DNA of 64,000 bases, taken from contig NZ_JACJSM010000021.1 of the NCBI RefSeq assembly GCF_014698145.1, positions 1 to 64,000 on the forward strand. The letters are read 5' to 3'. The notes below the pieces were generated by a model that was not told the DNA's origin, made no database searches, and worked only from the letters and a program-made list of their open reading frames with translations. Position numbers and translations under genes: made by a program. The number at the start of each line of letters is the position of its first letter. Position 1 is the first letter of the stretch. Origin of the DNA: Oscillatoria sp. FACHB-1406. GTDB taxonomy: Bacteria; Cyanobacteriota; Cyanobacteriia; Cyanobacteriales; Spirulinaceae. Shown one piece after another: positions 46,541 through 55,562 of the stretch.

Positions 46541-47485
46541 ATGCCATCAGTTTCAGTCATTATTCCTGCCTACAATGCCCGCTCGACGATAAAGAAAACT
46601 TTAGAGTCAGTATTCGCTCAGACTCACTCAGATTTTGAAATTATTGTCATCAACGATGGCTCAACCGATGATACCTTAAAAATTTGCCAGGAAATTCCCG
46701 ATCGCCGCCTAAAAATATTTTCCTACGAAAATGCCGGTCAAGCCGTCAGCCGCAATCGCGGAATCGAACGCGCTAGCGGCGACTATATCGCCTTTCTCGA
46801 CGCTGACGATCTGTGGACAAAAAATAAACTCGAAACTCAACTCCAAACCTTACAAAATAATCCTGAAGCTGCCGTCGTTTATAGCTGGACGGATTATATT
46901 GATGAAAATGACAACTTTTTACAATCAGGAAGACATATTAACGTCGAAGGCAATGTTTATGACAAACTTTTAATTAATAATTTCATAGAAAATGGCTCTA
47001 ATGTTTTAATCCGACAACAGGCATTACAAGAAGTCGGAGGATTTGAACCCTCTTTACCGCCCGCAGAAGATTGGGATTTGTGGTTGCGTTTAGCTCGACA
47101 GTATCATTTTGCCGTCGTGCCAGAACCTCAAATTTTGTATCGAGTTTCTGCGACTTCTTCTTCGGCTAATTTAACTCGACAAGAAATGCAGACTTTACGA
47201 GTTATCGATCGCGCCTTTGCTGCCGCCCCACCTTCTTACCAATCCCTCAAAAAACGCAGCCTCGCCAACCTCTATAAATATTTAGCCTGGAAAGCCTTAG
47301 ATGCAGCCGCGATCTCCAAAGCTTCTTGGGAGCCACTGCGCTTAACCTTAAACTATATCAAATACGAACCCGAACTCCCTAAAGAAGCAAAGTTTGCCGC
47401 GATTATGCTCGTTAAAAGCGCGATCGCGGGTTTCATCTCGCCCGAGCAGCTTAAACGATTATTAGCTAAGCGAAATAAAACTTAA
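46541..47485 (+). CDS. GT2-family glycosyltransferase C
   Basis: A protein of 314 aa, close paralogue of GT2 B (SVIIPAYNARSTIKKTLESVF, EIIVINDGSTDDT, FLDADDLWTKNKLETQL, AEDWDLWLRLARQY). Every GT-A motif is present, so it is probably active. The three enzymes differ mainly in the region after the DxD and in the C-terminal 80 residues, where acceptor choice would be set. It is likely co-transcribed with GT2 B. Confidence 0.9.
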   Translation: MPSVSVIIPAYNARSTIKKTLESVFAQTHSDFEIIVINDGSTDDTLKICQEIPDRRLKIFSYENAGQAVSRNRGIERASGDYIAFLDADDLWTKNKLETQLQTLQNNPEAAVVYSWTDYIDENDNFLQSGRHINVEGNVYDKLLINNFIENGSNVLIRQQALQEVGGFEPSLPPAEDWDLWLRLARQYHFAVVPEPQILYRVSATSSSANLTRQEMQTLRVIDRAFAAAPPSYQSLKKRSLANLYKYLAWKALDAAAISKASWEPLRLTLNYIKYEPELPKEAKFAAIMLVKSAIAGFISPEQLKRLLAKRNKT

Positions 47486-47597
47486 ATAGCTGCTAGGAAA
47501 AGCTCAATTTCTGACCGACAATAAAGGGTAAAATTAAGCCATTGAGCGGCTAACCCCATCAACGTTGACTCGGAATCTAGAAATAGATTAAGCAGCT

Positions 47598-48464
47598 ATG
47601 ACGAACAATTCCTTAAACATCCGACCGATGCAGCCAAAAGACTTACAGCTTGCGCTCGATTGGGCAGCAGCAGAAGGTTGGAATCCTGGACTGCACGATG
47701 CCATCGCCTTCTATGCAAGCGATCGCGCCGGGTTCCTCGTCGGAGAAGTTAATGGCGAAGCGATCGCTTGTATCTCTGCGGTTTGTTACGATCGCACTTT
47801 CGCTTTTATCGGACTGTATATCGTAAAACCAGAATGGCGAGGGCGGGGATACGGAAAACAAATTTGGCAAGCTGCTTGGCAGCAGTTAGCCCAAAGATTG
47901 GATGTAGGGCAACGCAGCATCGGTTTAGACAGCGTGGTAGAAAGGGAAAGCACCTACGCGAAAAGTGGTTTTAACTCAGCTTATCGGCATATTCGTTTTA
48001 TGGGCGAAACTGCCAATTATCGAACCATTCCAACCGAGGTTATTCCCCTCGCAGATGTCCCTTTTGAAGAAGTCCTGCGTTACGATTCCGAACTGTTTCC
48101 GGCTAGCCGTCCTCAGTTTCTCCAACCTTGGATCGCCATCGAAGGTGGGGCGGCTTATGGCGTGTTAGAGAATGGAATATTGAAAGGTTACGGCGTACTT
48201 CGTCCCTGCACTCGCGGCTACAAAATCGGCCCTTTGTTTGCCGATAATCGCGAAATTGCTGAATGTATTTTTCGAGCCTTAAACGCTTGCGCTAGTCCGC
48301 AACCCATATTCCTGGACATCCCCGATATTAATCCCGCTATGACTTTTCTAACTCGGAAATATGAGTTGCAGCCCGTCTTTACTTGTATCCGTATGTACTG
48401 CGGTAGAACGCCTACGGTTGATGTCGATCGCATCTTTGGCGTTACCACCTTGGAACTCGGTTAG
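47598..48464 (+). CDS. Two-domain GNAT acetyltransferase (YitH-like C-terminal domain)
   Basis: A protein of 288 aa. Residues about 5-135 form a GNAT domain with motif A VKPEWRGRGYGKQIWQAAW and a C-terminal YAKSGFNSAYRHIRF. Residues about 150-280 form a second degenerate acetyltransferase-like domain (YGVLRPCTRGYKIGPLFAD, FLDIPDINPAMTFL) as in YitH/Acetyltransf_18 proteins. Substrate unknown. It is 112 bases after GT2 C and is followed by the long leader of the c-di-AMP-controlled locus. Confidence 0.88.
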   Translation: MTNNSLNIRPMQPKDLQLALDWAAAEGWNPGLHDAIAFYASDRAGFLVGEVNGEAIACISAVCYDRTFAFIGLYIVKPEWRGRGYGKQIWQAAWQQLAQRLDVGQRSIGLDSVVERESTYAKSGFNSAYRHIRFMGETANYRTIPTEVIPLADVPFEEVLRYDSELFPASRPQFLQPWIAIEGGAAYGVLENGILKGYGVLRPCTRGYKIGPLFADNREIAECIFRALNACASPQPIFLDIPDINPAMTFLTRKYELQPVFTCIRMYCGRTPTVDVDRIFGVTTLELG

Positions 48465-48694
48465 TGAAGTCGCTCGAGTTTATCTTTATAAACTGACTAT
48501 AGAGCCGAAATTACTTGCACGACTTCATCATCTTTAATTTTTATTCTAAAGGCAGCATTTTTAACAAATTTTCTCAAGTTATCAATGCCAATTTAGACTC
48601 ACTTTTTAAAGCGCAATTATTCTCGTACCCATAAGCCTTTATCTTGCATAAGTTACGAAAACTTAAAAATCCCCCAGAAATTTGCGATGGCTGA
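48465..48694. other. Non-coding stretch before the riboswitch promoter
   Basis: This is the gene-free first part of the 519-base gap between the two-domain GNAT gene and the ABC permease. It is AT-rich, and I see no reading frame of note, no clear terminator for the upstream gene and no repeat. The remaining part of the gap holds the promoter, the riboswitch and the permease ribosome binding site. Confidence 0.5.
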
Positions 48695-48723
48695 TTGAAA
48701 AAATCTTTAACCTATGCTATAGT
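48695..48723 (+). promoter_or_regulatory. Sigma70-type promoter of the riboswitch/ABC locus
   Basis: The -35 element TTGAAA (48695-48700) and -10 element TATAGT (48718-48723) are separated by exactly 17 bases. The predicted start, about 48730, is just upstream of the first paired element of the c-di-AMP riboswitch, which is where a leader transcript should begin. Confidence 0.7.
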
Positions 48724-48743
48724 AACTTGCTAAATCATATCGA

Positions 48744-48893
48744 GTCAGCCTAATCGAAGCTTCCCCGAATTGGGAAGTAAGAGCGGAGGAACCATTTTTG
48801 GGGCGTATTTCAGACTTCTTCGGGAGTCGAAAGGGACATCTCTCAGTCCTAGCCCGTCAGCTAACTCCGCAGGCATTGAGTGAAGACTGAAGA
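48744..48893 (+). promoter_or_regulatory. c-di-AMP riboswitch (ydaO/yuaA leader)
   Basis: The conserved core blocks of this class are readable in order: a 5' hairpin CTTCCC/GGGAAG (48760-48777); GGAGGAACCA then TTGGGGC (48785-48804); a variable hairpin GACTTC-TTCG-GGAGTC (48813-48828) closed by a UUCG tetraloop; AGGGACATCTCTC; and the hallmark CCGTCAGCTAAC (48854-48865) followed by TCCGCAGGC. The class binds two c-di-AMP molecules and normally turns genes off when the messenger is abundant. The expression platform is less clear: TCGGTT-TTTTG-AACCGA (48941-48957) can fold but has no trailing T-run, and the ribosome binding site AGAGGG (48968-48973) could be occluded instead. The downstream gene is the ABC permease. 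Confidence 0.88.
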
Positions 48894-48983
48894 GGCAAAA
48901 TCTTAAATTGACCCTCATCAGGATTCCGGGTTTCTATTACTCGGTTTTTTGAACCGATTCGTAACAAAGAGGGCATTTAAATA

Positions 48984-49820
48984 ATGATGAACTTATCCGC
49001 GATCGCGATTGCGGGGCAAGCTGCATGGAAACGGCTTAAGCCCGTCGTGCTGAAAGATACCGTTTTGCTTCCCGCACTAGGATTTATTGGTTTGATTGCA
49101 TTGTGGTGGGCGATCGCGCTTTTCCGAAGCGACATGATGCCCACGCCCGCCGAAGCACTCCTCAAAAATCTCGACTATATCTTAAACCCCTTCTATCAAC
49201 GCGGACCGGGAGATTTAGGAATCGGCTGGCTATTACTGGCGAGTTTGCGACGCGTAAGTTTAGGATTTTTGCTCGGTGCTGTTGTTGCCCTTCCCGTCGG
49301 ATTTTTAATCGGAATGTCTCGCACCGCCCTATTAATCATCAATCCGATTATTCAACTTCTCAAACCCGTTTCCCCCCTCGCTTGGTTGCCGATCGCGCTG
49401 GCTATCTTTAACCTCGCCGAACCCTCCGCAATTTTTGTCATTTTCATCACCTCCCTGTGGTCTACCATCATTAACACCGCCTTGGGCGTTTCCAGAGTGC
49501 CAAAAGACTATCTAGAAGTGTCTCAAATGCTCGAAATGTCCAACTGGAGACGAATTACAAAAATCATTTTGCCCGCCAGTTTGCCCTATATTTTTACGGG
49601 TTTGCGCATCAGCTTAGGCATCGCTTGGTTAGTGATTGTAGCCGTCGAAATGCTCACCGGAGGACTCGGAATCGGCTTTTTTGTTTGGGATGAATGGAAT
49701 CGCTTAAACGTTAGTTCCGTTTTCCTCGCCGTCTTCGTCATCGGCTTAACCGGCTTAATTCTCGACTATCTCCTTGCCCTCCTACAAGGCTGGGTTACTC
49801 ATCGCCCCGTTCGTTCCTAA
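48984..49820 (+). CDS. ABC transporter permease (NrtB/TauC/SsuC type)
   Basis: A protein of 278 aa with about six membrane helices; BPD_transp_1 fold. The EAA loop that contacts the ATPase is visible as VSQMLEMSNWRRITKIILPASLPYIFTGLR (about 173-202). A purine-rich AGAGGG lies ten bases before the ATG; a second ATG follows at once. This is the first gene after the c-di-AMP riboswitch. It belongs to the nitrate/sulfonate/taurine/bicarbonate importer family, but the true substrate is not shown. The gap to the binding-protein gene is 21 bases. Confidence 0.92.
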   Translation: MMNLSAIAIAGQAAWKRLKPVVLKDTVLLPALGFIGLIALWWAIALFRSDMMPTPAEALLKNLDYILNPFYQRGPGDLGIGWLLLASLRRVSLGFLLGAVVALPVGFLIGMSRTALLIINPIIQLLKPVSPLAWLPIALAIFNLAEPSAIFVIFITSLWSTIINTALGVSRVPKDYLEVSQMLEMSNWRRITKIILPASLPYIFTGLRISLGIAWLVIVAVEMLTGGLGIGFFVWDEWNRLNVSSVFLAVFVIGLTGLILDYLLALLQGWVTHRPVRS

Positions 49821-49841
49821 ACCCAGAGGTTAGCGTCAAAA

Positions 49842-51269
49842 ATGAATCAGAAAAATTGGACTCGACGCGAGGCATTACTCGGGTTGGGATCGATCGCGGG
49901 TGCAATGGCTTTCTCTTCGTGCGCCCCGAGTACCAACCGCGCCCCGCAAAAGTTAAGCGAAGAAGCCCTAGCGATCGAACCCGCGATCGACCCAAAAACC
50001 CTCGAAAAACCCGATCTTAAAATTGGCTACGTTCCCGTTAATGACTGCGCTCCCTTTGCTGTAGCTTGGAGCAAAGGCTTCTTTCGCAAGTATGGATTAA
50101 ACGTCACCCTCAGTCGCGAAGCCAGTTGGGCCAACTCCCGCGACGGCTTGATTTTCGGACGACTCGATGCCTCGCCCGTCGTCTCCGGGGCCGTAACCAA
50201 CGCCCGTACCGGCGCAGAAGGAGCGCGCCACGCCCCGTTATGCGCCGCCATGACCATTCATCGCCACGGCAATGCAATGACGATGAATCGCGAGATGTGG
50301 GATGCAGGCTTGCGTCCCTTGCAGGAATACAACGGCGACTTAGAACGATTCGGTGGAGAATTGCGCGCCTTCTTTGAAAAAAGACCCCTAGACCAACGCA
50401 TTTGGGCGGTCGTTCTCAGTTCCTCCATTTACGAATATTTCGTCCGCTACCTCGCAGCTTCAATGGGAATCAACCCGACCAAAGAGTTTCGGATTGTCAT
50501 CATTCCCCCGCCCCAAATGGTGAACAATATGCGAATTGGGTCAATGCAGGCTTATATGGTGGCCGAACCGTGGAACACTCGAGCCATTAGCGGCAATGAA
50601 GGAGTCGGCTTTACCTTCGCTCAAGGCCGACAAATTTGGGAAGGACATCCCGATCGCGTTTTAGCCGTTCGCGAATCTTTCATTGACAACAACCCGAAAA
50701 CTTATCGTTCCTTAGTTAAAGCCATCATCGAAGCTTGCCAATATTGCAGCAAGCCCGAAAATCGCGAAGAAGTCGCAAAATTGATTACCGATCGCGCTTT
50801 TACCGGAGCAAAACCAAAAAAACCGGGCGCGCCCATTGATAAATTTACCCGACCGGGGATCGTCGGCGACTATAACTACGGCGGTTTTGACGGTCGGGAA
50901 CGCCTCATTAAAACCCCCGAAACGACGTTATTCTTCGACTTGCCGCCTCACTTAGCCACCGTTCCCGGCGACCATTCCACCTTTCTGTGGCAGTCGCAAA
51001 GCTTGTGGTTGATGACGCAATCGGTTCGGTGGGGACAACTCCCGGAATTTCCTAAAAATGCCGAAGAAATCGCCCGCAAAGCCTGGAGAACCGACTTGTA
51101 TCGGGAGATTGCCACAGAAATGGGAATTCAATGTCCCCAAGAAGATTACAAGCTCGAACCGGCCGAACGATTTATCGATCGCAAAGCCTTCGATCCCAGC
51201 AATCCCGTCGGCTACCTCAACAGTTTTGAAATTCGAGCCAATGCGCCTCGTTCTTTTTTCCTCTCTTAA
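49842..51269 (+). CDS. ABC substrate-binding lipoprotein (CmpA/NrtA-like)
   Basis: A protein of 475 aa. The N-terminus has a twin-arginine-like TRREALLGLGS and lipobox AFSSC (Cys at about 27), so it is a lipid-anchored periplasmic receptor. The fold is NMT1/NrtA-like: LKIGYVPVNDCAPFAVAWSKGFFRKYGL at about 60-88, then YMVAEPWNTRAI near 245. The ligand-site segments differ from those I recall for the nitrate receptor NrtA and bicarbonate receptor CmpA, so I do not assign nitrate or bicarbonate. It is unusual in sitting between permease and ATPase instead of first in the operon. Confidence 0.9.
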   Translation: MNQKNWTRREALLGLGSIAGAMAFSSCAPSTNRAPQKLSEEALAIEPAIDPKTLEKPDLKIGYVPVNDCAPFAVAWSKGFFRKYGLNVTLSREASWANSRDGLIFGRLDASPVVSGAVTNARTGAEGARHAPLCAAMTIHRHGNAMTMNREMWDAGLRPLQEYNGDLERFGGELRAFFEKRPLDQRIWAVVLSSSIYEYFVRYLAASMGINPTKEFRIVIIPPPQMVNNMRIGSMQAYMVAEPWNTRAISGNEGVGFTFAQGRQIWEGHPDRVLAVRESFIDNNPKTYRSLVKAIIEACQYCSKPENREEVAKLITDRAFTGAKPKKPGAPIDKFTRPGIVGDYNYGGFDGRERLIKTPETTLFFDLPPHLATVPGDHSTFLWQSQSLWLMTQSVRWGQLPEFPKNAEEIARKAWRTDLYREIATEMGIQCPQEDYKLEPAERFIDRKAFDPSNPVGYLNSFEIRANAPRSFFLS

Positions 51270-51333
51270 ATGTTGTCAATCGATCGTTCAAACCCTATCC
51301 GTAAAACCGCACGTCGAACTAATCCAGAGTTTT

Positions 51334-52113
51334 ATGAATTCCAACTTTCTCGTCGTTCAAGACTTAATCAAATCATACCCCCAGCCCGATGGCAGTCAAT
51401 CTGTTATTCTCAATGGCATTAATTTAACCATAGGAGAAAAAGAATATATTTCCGTCATCGGTCACTCCGGCTGCGGAAAATCTACCCTGCTGAGGATTAT
51501 TGCCGGTCTAGAAAAACCAACATCGGGATTAGTAACGCTCGACGGTAAAGAAATTCGCAAGCCCGGTTCCGAGCGCATGATGGTGTTTCAAAATTATGCG
51601 CTCCTCCCTTGGCTGACCGTGAGAGAGAATATTCGCTTAGCCGTCGATGAAGTTCTTACCCAAGCTAGTCGAAGTGAAAAAGTTAGTTCGGTTAACGAGC
51701 ATTTAGAAATGGTGAACTTAACCAATGCTGCCGATAAGTATCCCGACGAAATATCGGGGGGGATGAAGCAGCGGGTTGGGATTGCGCGCGCACTCATTAC
51801 TCGTCCTAAAATGTTACTGATGGACGAACCCTTCGGCGCTCTCGATGCTTTAACGAAAGGTAAATTACAAGTTCAAGTTCTTGAAATTTGGGAAAATAAC
51901 CGACAAGCCGTTATGATGATTACTCACGATGTCGATGAAGCCATTCTTATGTCCGATCGCGTAGTTCTTATGACGAGCGGACCGAAAGCCGCGATCGGTC
52001 AAATTCTAGAAGTCTCTTTTCCTCGTCCGCGCGATCGTCACGAACTGCGGGACTCTCGGGAATATTACGAACTTCGCAATCAAGCTTTAGATTTTCTAGA
52101 GCAACATCAATAG
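51334..52113 (+). CDS. ABC transporter ATP-binding protein (NrtD/SsuB type)
   Basis: A protein of 259 aa from ATG 51334. The open frame extends upstream to 51058, but that part overlaps the binding-protein gene and has no family match, so it is excluded. Walker A GHSGCGKST is at 43-51, the Q-loop in VFQNYALLPW, signature ISGGMKQRVGIARAL, Walker B LLMDEPFGALD, and the switch His in MITHDVDEA. It energises the importer formed with the two preceding genes. Confidence 0.94.
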   Translation: MNSNFLVVQDLIKSYPQPDGSQSVILNGINLTIGEKEYISVIGHSGCGKSTLLRIIAGLEKPTSGLVTLDGKEIRKPGSERMMVFQNYALLPWLTVRENIRLAVDEVLTQASRSEKVSSVNEHLEMVNLTNAADKYPDEISGGMKQRVGIARALITRPKMLLMDEPFGALDALTKGKLQVQVLEIWENNRQAVMMITHDVDEAILMSDRVVLMTSGPKAAIGQILEVSFPRPRDRHELRDSREYYELRNQALDFLEQHQ

Positions 52114-52229
52114 CATAATATCGAGAGTGAAAGTCGCTTCAAAAAATTTAAAAATTGACACGGCACTTTCGGAAATCAAGGAAGATTGGTATAGTTCCAT
52201 TGAGTTCTATCTAGAACCGCTCTTGCGAT

Positions 52230-53579
52230 TTGGAGAAATTGATGGAGAATATTCAGTCAGTTATTGCAGCATCCACCTTTATCGCCGTTATTGTTGCCAT
52301 TACTTTTGAATGGTTGCATTTAACGGTAGCCGCCTTCCTCGGTGCATTAATTCTTATTTTTGCCCGCGTGATGACCTTAAATGATGCCGTGGGTTATATC
52401 AGCCAAAGTCACGGGACTTTAGGCTTATTTTTTGGCGTAATGGTTCTCGTGAGAGCTTTTGAGCCGACTAAAGTCTTTGATTACCTTGCCACGCAAATGA
52501 TTCTGCTAGCGCGCGGAGAAGGCAAACTCTTACTGTTGGGAATTGTTGGCATTACGACACCCATTTGTGCGGTCTTGCCAAACGCAACCACGGTCATGTT
52601 ACTCGCGCCTTTAATTCCCCCCATCGCTGAGGATTTAGGGATCGATTTTGTACCGCTGTTAATCTTAATGGTGTTCGTGGCGAATAGTTCCGGGTTGTTA
52701 ACAATTGTCGGCGATCCCGCGACTTATATTGTCGGCGATTCGATTAACTTAAGCTTTACCGATTATCTCCTGCGTCTGAGTTTAGGCGGCGCGATTGCCG
52801 TTCTTACAATTCTAGTGCTGCTGCCGATCCTCTTTCGCAAAACATGGAACCAAAAATTTGAAAATCTCGATAAACTTCCCCGCCCTAAAATCAATCATCC
52901 CCGCACCCTCACTCTCGGTATTTTTATCGTCGCCTTCGTCCTCGTTTTCTTTGTCATTGGCGAATCCCTCCCCGTACCGATTCCACCCGCTGCGGTCGCC
53001 CTCCTCGGTGCAGCCCTCGCTTTACTCCTCGCCCAACAAACTAAAATTGATACGGTCAGTAATATCCTGCGCGATCTCGATTGGAGTACGCTCCTATTTT
53101 TTATGTCCATCTTTGTTATCATTGGCGGACTCGAAAAAACCGGAGTCGTCAACAGCATTTCCGGTATATTAGCGACGATTTTAGGGAAAAATATTGCTCT
53201 CGGTGCAATTTTGCTGCTGTTCCTCGTTGGTTTCCTCTCCAGCGTCGTCCCCAATATTCCCCTCGTCGTCGCAATGGTTCCCCTACTCAAACAATACCTC
53301 GTCAACGTCGGTTTGGTCGGCGCGGAAGTCCTCGATCCTAATTATGCCGGACAGTTCCCCCCGGAAGTGCTGCCGCTCTTTTATGCCATGATGTACGGAG
53401 CGACATTAGGAGGAAATGGAACTTTAGTGGGTGCATCTTCTAATATTGTGGCAGCGGGCGTTGCCGAACAGCACGGCAAAGCTATATCCTTTCATGCCTT
53501 TCTGCGTTACGGAATTCCAGTTATGCTCGCGCAACTTGTCGCTGCTGCTCTGTTTGTCACCGTGCGCTTTTTAATTTAA
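52230..53579 (+). CDS. ArsB/NhaD/SLC13-type ion or anion permease
   Basis: A protein of 449 aa with about 11 membrane helices (ATG 52230; a second ATG at 52242 is as good). ArsB/NhaD/CitMHS-superfamily signatures occur in both halves: TPICAVLPNATTVMLLAPLI, with VANSSGLLTIVGDPATYIVG after it, and VVPNIPLVVAMVPLL with GATLGGNGTLVGASSNIVAAG. These two re-entrant loops form the substrate site. Candidate functions are Na+/H+ antiport, arsenite efflux or carboxylate/sulfate transport; the sequence alone does not decide. In an ion-homeostasis context with CorA and a KimA-like importer, Na+/H+ exchange is attractive but inferred. Confidence 0.82.
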   Translation: MEKLMENIQSVIAASTFIAVIVAITFEWLHLTVAAFLGALILIFARVMTLNDAVGYISQSHGTLGLFFGVMVLVRAFEPTKVFDYLATQMILLARGEGKLLLLGIVGITTPICAVLPNATTVMLLAPLIPPIAEDLGIDFVPLLILMVFVANSSGLLTIVGDPATYIVGDSINLSFTDYLLRLSLGGAIAVLTILVLLPILFRKTWNQKFENLDKLPRPKINHPRTLTLGIFIVAFVLVFFVIGESLPVPIPPAAVALLGAALALLLAQQTKIDTVSNILRDLDWSTLLFFMSIFVIIGGLEKTGVVNSISGILATILGKNIALGAILLLFLVGFLSSVVPNIPLVVAMVPLLKQYLVNVGLVGAEVLDPNYAGQFPPEVLPLFYAMMYGATLGGNGTLVGASSNIVAAGVAEQHGKAISFHAFLRYGIPVMLAQLVAAALFVTVRFLI

Positions 53580-53604
53580 TTAACCCTCTCTATCTTCTCT
53601 CAAA

Positions 53605-54213
53605 ATGCACCTCAAATTTTCCCAAGATATTGAATCTCTCTTACAACGTTTGACTCACAACCCTTTAACTGTTGAGGAAATTGTTGAAGAAACAGAAGAA
53701 CGCGGCTTCAGTTTGTTAATCTCCCTTTTAGTTATTCCTTTTCTGTTTCCGATGCCGCCGGGACTCTCGAGTATCTTAGGTTCGGGTGCTTTTTTAATCG
53801 CCTTGCAAATGGCTTTGGGGCAGAATAAACCTTGGTTGCCAAAGCGGATTTCCCGATTTCAGTTTCCTAACGTTTTGATCGGAACGCTGCTGCAAAATAT
53901 AGGGCGCGTCACTCGCGCGCTAGAAAAAATAACTCGTCCCCGCTGGCCGAATATCGCGAAAAGTCGCTACGTCTGGCGAATTAACGGTTTATTTTTAGCT
54001 TGGTTGGCGGTGCTATTAATGTTGCCGATTCCCTTTACCAATCCCTTGCCCGCTGTGCCGATGTTGCTGTTAGCAGCAGCAACCCTGGAGATGGATGGTT
54101 TGTTGATGGGAGTTTGCTATGTTCTGAGCGCTTTTGTGACGGCATTTTTTGGCTTTCTTGGCTATGCTCTTTGGCGCGCGCCAGAGTTACTTCCTGCTCA
54201 ATTTTTGAGTTAA
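53605..54213 (+). CDS. exoD: ExoD-family membrane protein
   Basis: A protein of 202 aa with four hydrophobic segments and the ExoD features GFSLLISLLVIPFLFPMPPG (about 34-53) and IPFTNPLPAVPMLLLAA. In rhizobia, exoD mutants have altered exopolysaccharide and alkaline sensitivity; the biochemical activity is unknown, though a role in ion or pH homeostasis fits the neighbours. It begins 25 bases after the permease gene, so the two are probably co-transcribed. Confidence 0.87.
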   Translation: MHLKFSQDIESLLQRLTHNPLTVEEIVEETEERGFSLLISLLVIPFLFPMPPGLSSILGSGAFLIALQMALGQNKPWLPKRISRFQFPNVLIGTLLQNIGRVTRALEKITRPRWPNIAKSRYVWRINGLFLAWLAVLLMLPIPFTNPLPAVPMLLLAAATLEMDGLLMGVCYVLSAFVTAFFGFLGYALWRAPELLPAQFLS

Positions 54214-54282
54214 GCGAGAGTCGATTTCTTTTTCTCGATTAACGCTTTCGCTACTTTGTCGATTCGCCTCCCCTGAAAAACA

Positions 54283-55440
54283 ATGACTGACAAAAATTCA
54301 TCCTTACAGCTTGGAAACTCTCCCGGAGAAGAGGAAGAAGATTTATTTGACTACTTCATCGAACGTCCGGGAAGTTTGCCGGGGACTTTAGTAATCGAGC
54401 AAAATGCAAAACCATCCCAGATTGTTTTAATCGATTATTCGACCGAGAAAGCCGTGCGAGTGAAAAATTTAACCCCAGACGAATGCGCGACGTATTTAGA
54501 TACGGAGTCGGTGTCTTGGGTGGATGTCGTGGGTTTGGGGAGTGAAGAAACGCTCACAAAATTGGGTCGGGTTTTTAAGCTGCATCCGCTGGTGCTAGAA
54601 GATGTGGTTAACGTTCCCCAACGTCCTAAAATTGAAATTTATGACGATCAAGTTGTTGCGATCGCGCAGATGGCCCTCCTTAAAGAAAATCGAGCGGGGT
54701 TTTTCCTCGAACAAGTGAGCTTTGTACTAGGAGAACATTACTTATTAACGGTGCAAGAAGAACCAGAACGCGATGCTTTCGATCCGGTTCGCGATCGCAT
54801 TCGTTACGGCAAAGGAAAAATTCGCTCATTGGCTGCCGACTACTTACTCTACACGCTTTGGGATGCCATTATCGAAGGATATTTTCCCATTCTTGAAGCG
54901 TATGGAGAAAGCATCGAAGAACTCGAAGATGAAGTCGTTCTCAATCCCACTCGCAACACTCTCACAAAAATATACAATGTCAAGCGAGAATTACTAGCCT
55001 TGCGTCGCGCAATTTGGCCGCAAAGAGATGCAATTAATTCGTTGCTGCGCGATGAAACGTCGCTGATAAGTTCGGAAGTGCGAATTTATTTGCGCGATTG
55101 TTACGATCGCGCGGTACAAATTATCGATATGCTCGAAACTTACCGAGAATTGGCTGCGGGTTTGATGGATGTCTATCTTTCTGCTGTCGGCAACAAGATG
55201 AACGAAGTGATGAAGACCTTAACCGTGATCTCGACCATCTTTATTCCTTTAACATTTATTGCGGGCATTTACGGGATGAACTTTAATACGCAAGTTTCCC
55301 CCTATAATATGCCGGAATTAAATTGGTATCTTGGATACCCCCTATGTTTGGCTGCTATGCTCTTGACTACGGGCGGTTTCACGCTTTATTTCTGGCGGCG
55401 AGGCTGGTTTGAAAGTTCTGCGATTCACCCTCGAAAATAG
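54283..55440 (+). CDS. corA: CorA magnesium/cobalt transporter
   Basis: A protein of 385 aa. A long acidic/helical cytoplasmic domain (about 1-310) precedes two C-terminal membrane helices. The first ends in the signature YGMNF (about 328-332), which forms the ion-selectivity ring of the pentameric channel; the second helix is LGYPLCLAAMLLTTGGFTLYF. The positively charged C-terminus is typical. It mediates Mg2+ uptake. It lies 69 bases after exoD. Confidence 0.95.
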   Translation: MTDKNSSLQLGNSPGEEEEDLFDYFIERPGSLPGTLVIEQNAKPSQIVLIDYSTEKAVRVKNLTPDECATYLDTESVSWVDVVGLGSEETLTKLGRVFKLHPLVLEDVVNVPQRPKIEIYDDQVVAIAQMALLKENRAGFFLEQVSFVLGEHYLLTVQEEPERDAFDPVRDRIRYGKGKIRSLAADYLLYTLWDAIIEGYFPILEAYGESIEELEDEVVLNPTRNTLTKIYNVKRELLALRRAIWPQRDAINSLLRDETSLISSEVRIYLRDCYDRAVQIIDMLETYRELAAGLMDVYLSAVGNKMNEVMKTLTVISTIFIPLTFIAGIYGMNFNTQVSPYNMPELNWYLGYPLCLAAMLLTTGGFTLYFWRRGWFESSAIHPRK

Positions 55441-55462
55441 TGATTTAACAGCATAGGTTTTA

Positions 55463-55534
55463 GGGTCAACCCGCCCCTACAATACTGATAACGGAAAGGG
55501 CAGGTTTTCATTTCGGGTCAACCCGCCCCTACAA
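55463..55534. repeat. Two copies of a 20-base interspersed repeat
   Basis: GGGTCAACCCGCCCCTACAA occurs at 55463-55482 and again, identically, at 55515-55534 in the corA-kimA gap. The CGCCCCTAC tail also occurs in a palindrome at 63352-63375. No function is apparent. Confidence 0.85.
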
Positions 55535-55562
55535 GTTCGGGTTAACTCATCACTAAATAACT

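Noticed and set aside
48941-48957. Hairpin after the riboswitch as an intrinsic terminator
   Set aside because: The T-run lies in the loop and no U-tract follows the stem, so it is mentioned only as a possible part of the expression platform.
51058-51333. N-terminal extension of the ABC ATPase frame
   Set aside because: It overlaps the last 212 bases of the binding-protein gene in another frame and has no ABC homology; ATG at 51334 gives the normal 259-aa length.
48984-52113. Naming the ABC genes nrt or cmp
   Set aside because: Family membership is clear, but gene order and binding-site residues do not support nitrate or bicarbonate, and the riboswitch points elsewhere.
52127-52309. 60-codon frame between the ABC ATPase and the permease
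   Set aside because: It runs into the start of the permease gene in another frame and shows no domain or good ribosome binding site.
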